From JANLUX01 sp031363705 (GTDB lineage: Bacteria; Bacteroidota; Bacteroidia; AKYH767-A; OLB10), in assembly GCA_031363705.1 (NCBI GenBank), contig JANLUX010000006.1, forward strand, positions 1-10,796: a stretch of 10,796 nt of DNA, given 5' to 3'. A program made the translations under genes and the position numbers. This document shows, in pieces, positions 1 through 6,244 of the stretch. The notes below the pieces were generated by a model that worked only from the letters and a program-made list of their open reading frames with translations, ran no database searches and had not been told where the DNA came from. Position 1 is the first letter of the stretch, and every line of letters begins with the position of its first letter.

Positions 1-582
1 GAGTTAATTCTTACTCCCGGATCAGTGAATGCCACTTGCGGAAATAGTGATGGTACAGCAAGCATACAGGTGCAGGGTGGAATTCCGCCATATTCATATA
101 CCTGGTATAATGATGCAGGATTAACCAATATTATCGGTACAAGTAATAGTGTAACAGGTTTAGCTCCGGGCACTTATTATGTAGTAGTGAGTGATGCACA
201 CAATTGTGCAAAGTACGCTGAAGTTACTGTTGGCCAGGCGTCTTGTGCTATCACACTTAATCTGAAACTCTTTATTGAAGGATTCTATGCAGGTGGAGGA
301 CAAATGCAACCTGTTTTATGGAATGCAGATAATAGCTATCCTAATACAACTGATTGTGATTCTATTATAGTTGAATTATATGATTCAGTAAATCTTGGAT
401 TAATAATATCAACAATCGCGGTTTTACATGTTGATGGTACTTCTTCTGTTTTATTGCCTCCATCAATTCTTAACGGATCATTTTATCTGGTGATTAAACA
501 CCGTAATACGATTGAAACATGGAGTAAACACCCTATTACGATTGGAAATATTACAAATTTTGATTTTACTATACCAGAGTAA
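1..582 (+). CDS. C-terminal part of a secreted SprB-repeat protein (5' end outside the window)
   Basis: The frame is open from base 1 to the TAA at 580-582, so only the last 193 codons are visible; a GTG at 25 lies inside the domain and is not a credible start. The first ~80 visible residues form one SprB-type repeat, with an Asn-Ala-Thr-Cys-Gly start, a Pro-Pro-Tyr-Ser-Tyr-Thr-Trp core, LAPGTYYV and a closing DAHNC. Such repeats occur in large cell-surface adhesins and gliding proteins of Bacteroidota. The last ~110 residues (about 250-579) form a second module containing LFIEGFYAGGGQMQ, a CDSIIVELYD stretch and VIKHRNTIETWS. I recognise this as a recurrent C-terminal module of secreted Bacteroidota proteins. 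From memory it is usually followed by a dockerin-like Asp-rich tail; here the protein stops directly after the module. No T9SS sorting domain is visible. A terminator follows 11 bp later. Family assignment is fairly sure; the specific role is unknown. Confidence 0.85.
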   Translation, partial: ELILTPGSVNATCGNSDGTASIQVQGGIPPYSYTWYNDAGLTNIIGTSNSVTGLAPGTYYVVVSDAHNCAKYAEVTVGQASCAITLNLKLFIEGFYAGGGQMQPVLWNADNSYPNTTDCDSIIVELYDSVNLGLIISTIAVLHVDGTSSVLLPPSILNGSFYLVIKHRNTIETWSKHPITIGNITNFDFTIPE

Positions 583-593
583 TATCTGGTAAT

Positions 594-630
594 AAAAAAA
601 CTGCGGCTTATTACAAGTCGCGGTTTTTTT
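594..630 (+). terminator. Rho-independent terminator after the SprB-repeat gene
   Basis: An 11-bp stem (599-609 pairing with 615-625, including two G-U pairs) encloses the 5-base loop ATTAC. A run of seven A (594-600) precedes it and a run of seven T (624-630) closes it. It lies 11 bp after the stop codon. The A-run on the other side means it could also work in the opposite direction, but no minus-strand gene points into it. Confidence 0.88.
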
Positions 631-737
631 ATTTGATGTTGATTCTAATATCATTTTTTATTTTCTTATCACTGGACATACATTCATTTGCTTTGAAAGG
701 AATTGGTATATTCATGCCGATACAGTAGCCAGGATTC

Positions 738-2471
738 GTGCAAAAAATTTTAGAAGTCAATCATCTTACTATCCAATATTTTTCAAGGGGAGTTTTATGT
801 AATGCAGTTGATGATGTAAGCTTTCATCTGAATAAAGGTGAAACATTGGGTATGGTAGGTGAGTCCGGTTCAGGGAAAACAGCTTCTGCTCTTGCCATAA
901 TGCGATTAATCTCCAAAGCTTCGGGTAAAATTGCAAATGGTAAAATTGTTTATCAGCACGGTGAAAAAGAAAGGGAATTATTGTCGCTGCCTGAGAAGCA
1001 GTTAGTAAACTATCGTGGAAAAGAAATTGCGATGGTTTTCCAGGAACCAATGACTTCGCTAAATCCTGTCTTTACCTGCGGTTTCCAGGTTGCTGAAACT
1101 ATAATGTTGCATAAAAAGGTTTCACTTAAAGAAGCAAAAACAGCAGCTATTCATCTTTTCAGAAAAGTTGAGCTCAATAAACCTGAAAGGATTTATGACG
1201 CTTACCCACACCAGCTCTCTGGCGGACAAAGACAAAGAGTAGGGATTGCAATAGCCATTTCGTGTGAGCCGTCAGTATTGATTGCTGATGAACCAACAAC
1301 TGCCTTGGATGTTATATCACAGGCTTCGATTTTGAAGTTGCTGAATTCACTGCAGGAAGAAACCGGTATGAGCCTTCTGTATATTACTCATGACCTGGGT
1401 GTAATTGCTGAAGTTGCAAGCAGGGTTTTGGTAATGTATAAAGGTAAAATAGTAGAAGAAGGTTCTGTCAACGATATATTAAACGCACCACGGCATCCCT
1501 ACACACGTGGTTTGATTTCCTGTCGTCCATCATTGGATACAAACACTAAACTATTACCAGTTATTTCGGATTTTATGAACACGCTTCCTGATGGAACGAT
1601 TCAACAGAAAGATATAACCATTGAACAAGTGCTTCATCGTTTTGAAAAAAAAGATATTAAGAAAGCAAAGAATGACGCAAATCTTCTATTAAAAATAGAA
1701 AACCTTAGTACTTGTTTCTCATTACACAAAAGAATTTTTACTGAAAGTCATGAGGTAATTAAAGCTGTTGATGATGTGAGTTTTGAAGTGTATTCCGGAG
1801 AAACTTTAGGTCTTGTAGGTGAATCTGGTTGTGGAAAAACAACTTTGGGAAAAACAATTTTACGATTGATAGAGCCTTCATCAGGAATGATAATTTTTAA
1901 TGGAAAAAAATTAAACACACTTGATTATGATGAAATGCAAAATGTAAGGAAGCACATACAAATTATTTTTCAGGATCCTTATTCATCTCTTAATCCAAAA
2001 CATACAGTTGGCAAGTCTATTATGGAACCTATGCAAGTGCATAATATTTATCAGAATGAAAAAATAAGAAAAGAGAAAGCATTGGAATTGCTTTATAAAG
2101 TAAACTTGAGTGAAGAACATTTTTATCGCTTACCTCATGAATTTTCGGGTGGACAACGTCAGCGGATTTGTATTGCACGTGCATTGGCAGTGAGTCCTGA
2201 ATTAATTATTTGTGACGAACCTGTATCTACTCTTGATGTATCAGTTCAGGCACAGATTTTAAATCTATTAAATCAATTGAAAAATGAAATGGGCTTTACT
2301 TATATTTTTATTTCACATGACCTGGCTGTAGTGAAATTTATGAGCGACCGGATCATTGTAATGAAAAACGGAAGAATAGAGGAGATGGGTGATGCGGATG
2401 AAATTTATCATCATCCAAAATCAGAATACACCAAAAAACTTATATCCTCAATACCAAAAGCCGTTGCCTGA
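738..2471 (+). CDS. Double-cassette ABC transporter ATPase, peptide/nickel (Dpp/Opp/YejF-like) class
   Basis: This cytoplasmic ATPase of 577 residues carries two complete nucleotide-binding domains, equivalent to a DppD-DppF or OppD-OppF pair in one chain, and should power an importer for oligopeptides or similar solutes. Domain 1 (about 1-265) has Walker A GESGSGKT 41-48, Q-loop Gln102, signature LSGGQ 160-164, Walker B ending in Asp184-Glu185 and switch His218. It is followed by the HPYTRGL segment (253-259) typical of the oligopeptide subfamily. Domain 2 (about 316-577) has Walker A GESGCGKT 361-368, Q-loop Gln412, signature FSGGQ 469-473, Walker B Asp493-Glu494 and His527. All catalytic residues are present in both halves, so two active ATP sites are expected. 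The start is GTG; an in-frame TAG at 726-728 blocks any longer version. No permease or binding protein lies in the window, so the substrate cannot be told. The stop codon directly abuts the lepA stop. Confidence 0.93.
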   Translation: MQKILEVNHLTIQYFSRGVLCNAVDDVSFHLNKGETLGMVGESGSGKTASALAIMRLISKASGKIANGKIVYQHGEKERELLSLPEKQLVNYRGKEIAMVFQEPMTSLNPVFTCGFQVAETIMLHKKVSLKEAKTAAIHLFRKVELNKPERIYDAYPHQLSGGQRQRVGIAIAISCEPSVLIADEPTTALDVISQASILKLLNSLQEETGMSLLYITHDLGVIAEVASRVLVMYKGKIVEEGSVNDILNAPRHPYTRGLISCRPSLDTNTKLLPVISDFMNTLPDGTIQQKDITIEQVLHRFEKKDIKKAKNDANLLLKIENLSTCFSLHKRIFTESHEVIKAVDDVSFEVYSGETLGLVGESGCGKTTLGKTILRLIEPSSGMIIFNGKKLNTLDYDEMQNVRKHIQIIFQDPYSSLNPKHTVGKSIMEPMQVHNIYQNEKIRKEKALELLYKVNLSEEHFYRLPHEFSGGQRQRICIARALAVSPELIICDEPVSTLDVSVQAQILNLLNQLKNEMGFTYIFISHDLAVVKFMSDRIIVMKNGRIEEMGDADEIYHHPKSEYTKKLISSIPKAVA

Positions 2472-4259
2472 TTAATCAAGTTTTAACACAGCAAGAAATG
2501 CCTGTTGTGGAATTTCAACACTACCCACTGACCGCATGCGTTTCTTTCCTTCTTTTTGTTTTTCTAAAAGTTTACGCTTACGCGAGATATCTCCTCCATA
2601 ACATTTAGCCGTAACATCCTTACGTAATGCTTTGATGGTTTCGCGCGCAATAATTTTGCTGCCAATGCTTGCCTGAATAATTATTTCAAACTGCTGACGT
2701 GTGATCAATTCTTTAAGCTTTTCACATATCTTTCTTCCGAATGTATAAGCATGATCACGATGAATTAAAGCAGACAGTGCGTCAACAGGTTCACCGTTAA
2801 GCCTGATGTCAAGCCTTACAAGATCAGAAGTCTGATATCCTATTGGATGATAATCAAAAGAAGCGTATCCTTTTGAAATGGTTTTCAGCTTATCGTAAAA
2901 ATCAAAAACAATCTCAGCCATTGGCATATGAAAAATCAACTCAACACGATCAACAGTGAGATAACTTTGGTTTACAATTTCACCACGCTTGCCAATACAC
3001 AATGTCATGATGGAACCAATAAATTCGCTCTTGGTAATAATGGTAGCTTTTATGTAAGGCTCTTCAATTCGATCAAGGTGAGTAGGATCAGGAAAATCGC
3101 TTGGGTTATTAATATCCACCAAATCTCCATTGGTAAGGTATGCTTTGTAAGAAACGTTAGGAACAGTTGTAATCACCGTCATGTTGAATTCGCGTTCTAA
3201 TCGTTCCTGAATGATTTCCATGTGAAGCATTCCCAAAAAACCACACCTGAACCCAAACCCTAAAGCAGCTGAACTTTCCGGCTCAAATACCAGTGAAGCA
3301 TCATTCAATTGAAGTTTTTCTATGGATGTCCGTAATTCTTCGTACTCATCTGTATCTACAGGATAAATACCGGCAAAAACCATTGGCTTCACATCTTCAA
3401 AACCACTGATTGCTTCCGCACACGGATTATGAATATGTGTAATGGTATCTCCTACCTTAACTTCCTTAGCATCTTTGATACCAGAAATTATATATCCCAC
3501 ATCACCTGCTTTAATCACTTCGCGGGGTAATTTATCCAGCTTTAATACGCCTACTTCATCAGCTACATAATCTTTGCCTGTTGCCTGAAACTTAATGTGG
3601 TCTCCCTTGCGGATCTCTCCATCAAAAACCCGGAAATAAGCGATGATACCACGAAAGGAATTATATACTGAATCGAAAATAAGCGCTTTAAGAGGAGCTT
3701 GCGGAGCTCCTTTTGGGGCAGGGATGCGATCAATAATAGCTTGCAAAATTTCATAAACACCTGTGCCTACTTTGCCGCTTGCAGAAAGAATTTCTTCACG
3801 CTTGCAACCAAGCAAATCCACAATCTGATCTTTAACAACTTCAGGCTCTGCACTGGGTAAATCAATTTTATTGAGAACAGGAATTATATGCAAATCATTT
3901 TCTAAAGCAAGATAGAGGTTTGAAATAGTTTGCGCCTGTATCCCTTGTGCAGCATCTACAATAAGCAATGCTCCTTCGCAGGCTGCAATTGATCTTGATA
4001 CTTCGTAAGAAAAGTCAACATGCCCGGGTGTATCAATCAGGTTAAGAATATAATTTTTTCCGCCCAAGCTGTATTCCATCTGAATGGCGTGGCTCTTAAT
4101 AGTAATGCCTCGTTCACGTTCCAGATCCATATCATCAAGCACTTGAGCCTGCAAGTCTTTTTTAGAAATAGTGTTTGTATATTCTAAAAGACGATCGGCA
4201 AGGGTGCTTTTGCCATGGTCAATGTGAGCGATAATGCAGAAATTGCGGATGTTTTCCAT
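2472..4259 (-). CDS. lepA: Elongation factor 4 (LepA), ribosome-associated GTPase
   Basis: LepA/EF4 is a translational GTPase that binds the ribosome and remodels stalled or mis-translocated complexes; it is cytosolic or membrane-peripheral. The protein has 595 residues from the ATG at 4257-4259, the usual family length. Visible GTPase motifs are G1 AHIDHGKST 11-19, G2 RGITI 50-54, G3 DTPGH 76-80 (His80 is the catalytic His), G4 NKID 130-133 and G5 around SASGK 159-163. The EF-G-like domains II, III and V follow. The LepA-specific C-terminal domain is complete, with the CYGGDISRKRKLLEKQKEGK signature near residue 550. An in-frame TTG at 4269-4271 would add four residues, but it overlaps the -7 box at 4269-4276 and the family normally begins with Met-x-x-Ile-Arg-Asn-Phe, so the ATG is chosen. 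It is transcribed divergently from the sigma gene and convergently with the ABC gene. Confidence 0.97.
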   Translation of the reverse strand: MENIRNFCIIAHIDHGKSTLADRLLEYTNTISKKDLQAQVLDDMDLERERGITIKSHAIQMEYSLGGKNYILNLIDTPGHVDFSYEVSRSIAACEGALLIVDAAQGIQAQTISNLYLALENDLHIIPVLNKIDLPSAEPEVVKDQIVDLLGCKREEILSASGKVGTGVYEILQAIIDRIPAPKGAPQAPLKALIFDSVYNSFRGIIAYFRVFDGEIRKGDHIKFQATGKDYVADEVGVLKLDKLPREVIKAGDVGYIISGIKDAKEVKVGDTITHIHNPCAEAISGFEDVKPMVFAGIYPVDTDEYEELRTSIEKLQLNDASLVFEPESSAALGFGFRCGFLGMLHMEIIQERLEREFNMTVITTVPNVSYKAYLTNGDLVDINNPSDFPDPTHLDRIEEPYIKATIITKSEFIGSIMTLCIGKRGEIVNQSYLTVDRVELIFHMPMAEIVFDFYDKLKTISKGYASFDYHPIGYQTSDLVRLDIRLNGEPVDALSALIHRDHAYTFGRKICEKLKELITRQQFEIIIQASIGSKIIARETIKALRKDVTAKCYGGDISRKRKLLEKQKEGKKRMRSVGSVEIPQQAFLAVLKLD

Positions 4260-4268
4260 AAAGGGCGG

Positions 4269-4276
4269 CAAAGATA
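4269..4276 (-). promoter_or_regulatory. Bacteroidota-type -7 promoter box for lepA
   Basis: Read on the minus strand this is TATCTTTG, an exact match to the Bacteroidota housekeeping -7 consensus TAnnTTTG. It ends 9 bases before the lepA ATG, so the transcript would have a leader of only a few bases. I see no good -33 TTTG at the expected distance, so the call rests on the -7 box and its position. Confidence 0.5.
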
Positions 4277-4306
4277 GAAGGTAATTTAGGATTTAGGGAT
4301 TTAGTT

Positions 4307-4337
4307 TTGAAATTCAAAGAATAGTTCTTTGATTCAA
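4307..4337. promoter_or_regulatory. Inverted repeat (possible operator) between lepA and the sigma gene
   Basis: TCAAAGAA (4314-4321) and TTCTTTGA (4325-4332) form a perfect 8-bp dyad around TAG. The outer arms TTGAA (4307-4311) and TTCAA (4333-4337) extend it to 13 paired bases with a 2-base bulge (4312-4313). It lies about 30-70 bp upstream of the lepA -7 box and about 55 bp upstream of the ECF-type promoter, a position that suits a regulator binding site. No T-run follows on either strand, so a terminator is unlikely. The binding protein is unknown. Confidence 0.4.
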
Positions 4338-4391
4338 GTAAAGGAGTTCATTCTTAACGTTGATCACTTAAATTTTAAATTACTGTGGTGA

Positions 4392-4419
4392 TGCAACCTT
4401 TTTTCGTAAAATTACATCT
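4392..4419 (+). promoter_or_regulatory. ECF-type promoter of the sigma factor gene
   Basis: TGCAACC (4392-4398) is followed after 12 bases by ATTACATCT (4411-4419). Both boxes recur with the same spacing at 6154-6181 upstream of the large secreted protein gene. The AAC core in the -35 box, the CATCT -10 box and 16 bp between TGCAACC and CATCT fit the general layout of ECF sigma promoters. Transcription would start near 4425, giving a leader of about 15 bases before the ATG at 4440. The likely reading is autoregulation by the downstream sigma factor. Confidence 0.68.
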
Positions 4420-4439
4420 TGTATTCTGAAGCTCTGCAC

Positions 4440-5015
4440 ATGACCGATGAGGAATTAGTAAGAAACTGCTCAAAAGGCGATGGCCATGCACAAAAAGCTT
4501 TGTATGATCAGTTTGCCCGCAGAATGTTTGGCGTTTGTCTCCGGTACACTTCTAATAGAGAAGAGGCAGAGGACATTTTGCAGGAGGGATTTGTAAAAGT
4601 GTTTCAGGCAATTGCAATGTTTAAAGGATTCGGACCATTGGAGAATTGGATTAAAAAGATAATTGTGAATACGGCATTGGATCATTATCGTCAGCAGAAG
4701 TCAAGAATTCAGGAAACGGAATTATTTGAAAACTCTGGAGAACCTGTAGAGCCATTGCAGGAATTGCATGCACAGGAACTTTTAAAAATCATTCATCAAT
4801 TGCCTTCGGGATACCGTACTGTATTTAATCTCTATGCAATTGAAGGATATAATCATAAAGAAATAGGGAAAATGCTTAATATTTCTGAAGGTACCAGTAA
4901 ATCGCAGTATGCACGGGCACGCACTCATCTGGTAAGGATACTTAATCACAAAGAAACACCGTCAGCCAATATTGATTCACGTATGGAAAACTTAGTTATT
5001 GCACCCATTGTTTAA
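4440..5015 (+). CDS. ECF-subfamily RNA polymerase sigma-70 factor
   Basis: The gene encodes a 191-residue sigma factor with only regions 2 and 4, as in group 4 (ECF) sigmas, which direct RNA polymerase to a small regulon. Region 2 spans about 18-88 and includes DILQEGFVKVFQ (45-56), a -10/core-binding helix, and the NWIKKIIVNTALDHYRQ stretch. Region 4 spans about 113-168; its helix-turn-helix (NHKEIGKMLNISEGTSKSQ) reads the -35 box. A 20-residue tail follows. The ATG at 4440 is chosen over an in-frame TTG at 4419-4421 because that TTG overlaps the putative -10 box and would add seven non-conserved residues. No SnoaL or other extra sensor domain is present, so control should come from a partner, and the next gene 18 bp downstream encodes a membrane protein with an anti-sigma-like N-terminus. 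A matching promoter precedes both this gene and the one at 6245. Confidence 0.95.
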   Translation: MTDEELVRNCSKGDGHAQKALYDQFARRMFGVCLRYTSNREEAEDILQEGFVKVFQAIAMFKGFGPLENWIKKIIVNTALDHYRQQKSRIQETELFENSGEPVEPLQELHAQELLKIIHQLPSGYRTVFNLYAIEGYNHKEIGKMLNISEGTSKSQYARARTHLVRILNHKETPSANIDSRMENLVIAPIV

Positions 5016-5033
5016 AAAGAATACCCAATAAAA

Positions 5034-6140
5034 ATGTCATCACAAGAACAAAATATCGAAAAGATTTTCAAAGACACCTTTGATGAATTTACTCCTGACG
5101 TTTCAGCAAAAGTATGGAGTGGTGTCAGCCAGCAATTATTGCAACCTGTTGCTCCTTTGGCTCAGCCAGGTGCTTCGTTATTAAAAACAGCTGCAGTTAA
5201 ATTAAGTACTGCAGGCACATGGATCATTGGTGGAATTGCTGCCATTGCAATTGTTGGTGGAGTAGTTATGTATCAGGAAAAAAATTCAAACAAGGTAGAG
5301 CCCGTTAAATTTCAATCGCCATCTGAAAAAATAAATGAGAGGGAAAAAACAGTTGATATTGCATCCCCATCATCCGTTGCAAGTCCTGTAGAAATAAGTG
5401 TTCAAAAATCTAACCCCTCAAAGTCTTCTCAGGTAACCACTGTTTTTGAGAATATCAAAAATGAAGTACCGAAATCAGAAAACAATTATAAGGCAGATAA
5501 CACAGCAGATATTAGTACTCAAAGTCAGCCTGCTGCTGGTGAAATGATACATAAAGAAAGTTCTGATTCACACGATGAGCAACAATCATCAGTTGAGAAA
5601 AATATTGCATCAGATAATACACCTCCAACGGCAAGTACTAACGTAAATAAACCCGAACCACTGATATTGGTAAACTCTACTACAGGATTTGCACCCTTCC
5701 AGCTTGCTTGTCTATTGAACAATGAAGGATTAAATGGTGATTGGGATTTTGGTGATGGATCAATTCAGCCTCACTCTTCTACAGTAACACATAAATATGC
5801 GAAACCAGGTACTTATATTTTAAAGTGTAATACAGGCGAATTAGTACTTACGAAAACCATTGAGGTGATAGGAAAGATAAACACTGCCTTTAGCCCTAAT
5901 GGAGATGGAATAAACGACTTTTTCTTAGTAGAAGGTGGTAATATGAAACAGTTCTCACTAAAGATTTTTGACCGAAACGGACGACAGATGACAGAATTAA
6001 ATAATATCACCGAGAAATGGGATGGACGTCTGAATGGTGGTGGATCAGCTCTGCCGGGAACTTATTTTTATGAATTATCTGCCACAACAGAAAACGGTAA
6101 TGACATCAGGCAACGGGGATCTTTAAATCTCTTTAAATAA
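5034..6140 (+). CDS. Putative anti-sigma membrane protein with PKD and T9SS type B C-terminal domain
   Basis: The protein has 368 residues and no cleavable signal peptide. Residues 1-60 are polar and begin with a motif (IFKDTFDEFTPDVSAKVWSG, 11-30) resembling the Phe...Pro...Val-Trp start of proteins encoded beside Bacteroidota ECF sigmas. A single membrane helix follows (about 61-80, Gly/Ile/Val rich, with Lys51 and Lys56 on the N-side). Next comes a low-complexity Ser/Pro/Asn/Lys linker (about 85-207), then a PKD domain (about 209-279, with WDFGDG 237-242 and HKYAKPGTY 253-261). The protein ends in a gliding-motility-associated type B domain (283-368, with FSPNGDGIND 286-295 and LPGTYFYEL 340-348). 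The predicted topology is N-terminus in the cytosol and PKD plus sorting domain in the periplasm. It is probably co-transcribed with the sigma gene (18-bp gap). The anti-sigma role is inferred from position and layout; it could instead be a scaffold or a secreted protein with an unusual uncleaved signal anchor. Confidence 0.85.
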   Translation: MSSQEQNIEKIFKDTFDEFTPDVSAKVWSGVSQQLLQPVAPLAQPGASLLKTAAVKLSTAGTWIIGGIAAIAIVGGVVMYQEKNSNKVEPVKFQSPSEKINEREKTVDIASPSSVASPVEISVQKSNPSKSSQVTTVFENIKNEVPKSENNYKADNTADISTQSQPAAGEMIHKESSDSHDEQQSSVEKNIASDNTPPTASTNVNKPEPLILVNSTTGFAPFQLACLLNNEGLNGDWDFGDGSIQPHSSTVTHKYAKPGTYILKCNTGELVLTKTIEVIGKINTAFSPNGDGINDFFLVEGGNMKQFSLKIFDRNGRQMTELNNITEKWDGRLNGGGSALPGTYFYELSATTENGNDIRQRGSLNLFK

Positions 6141-6153
6141 AAAAATTATCAGG

Positions 6154-6181
6154 TGCAACCATTTGATCTGATATTACATCT
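6154..6181 (+). promoter_or_regulatory. ECF-type promoter of the large secreted protein gene
   Basis: TGCAACC (6154-6160), 12 bases, then ATTACATCT (6173-6181) repeat exactly the two boxes and the spacing found at 4392-4419. Outside the boxes the two regions are not obviously alike (5 of 12 spacer bases match), which argues for a functional promoter pair and against a recent duplication. It starts 14 bp after the stop of the preceding gene and predicts a leader of roughly 58 bases before the ATG at 6245. Confidence 0.65.
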
Positions 6182-6225
6182 ATACATATTATAATAAATA
6201 AATTCTGGTTTTAATCAACAAAAAT

Positions 6226-6233
6226 TAAATTTG
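6226..6233 (+). promoter_or_regulatory. Possible second, housekeeping-type -7 box before the large secreted protein gene
   Basis: TAAATTTG matches the Bacteroidota TAnnTTTG -7 consensus exactly and ends 11 bases before the ATG at 6245. No clear -33 TTTG is visible about 20 bp upstream (only TTCTG at 6203-6207), and the region is AT-rich, so chance cannot be excluded. If real, the gene has a basal promoter in addition to the ECF-type one. Confidence 0.4.
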
Positions 6234-6244
6234 CAAACCTTTAG

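Noticed and set aside
305..311. Further copies of TGCAACC at 305-311, 3803-3809 and 5140-5146
   Set aside because: All lie inside coding sequence and none has ATTACATCT or CATCT at the required distance, so they are treated as chance matches to the -35 half only.
687..714. TTTG...TATATTCA as a housekeeping promoter for the ABC ATPase gene
   Set aside because: The -7 part matches only 4 of the 6 fixed consensus bases and the 16-bp spacing is shorter than expected; too weak to annotate.
583..737. Frameshifted remainder of a dockerin-like tail after the first gene
   Set aside because: No Asp-rich repeat can be read in any frame here and the terminator begins 11 bp after the stop, so the gene end looks genuine.
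2928..3200. Plus-strand open frame inside lepA
   Set aside because: It is antisense to a strongly conserved coding region, has no recognisable domain and no promoter or ribosome site; the same holds for other open frames opposite the sigma, membrane regulator, secreted protein and metF genes.
4260..4271. Longer lepA start at TTG 4269-4271
   Set aside because: It overlaps the -7 box and adds residues not expected in the family; ATG 4257-4259 gives the standard N-terminus.
4419..4439. Longer sigma factor start at TTG 4419
   Set aside because: It falls within the putative -10 box, so it would be at or upstream of the transcription start.
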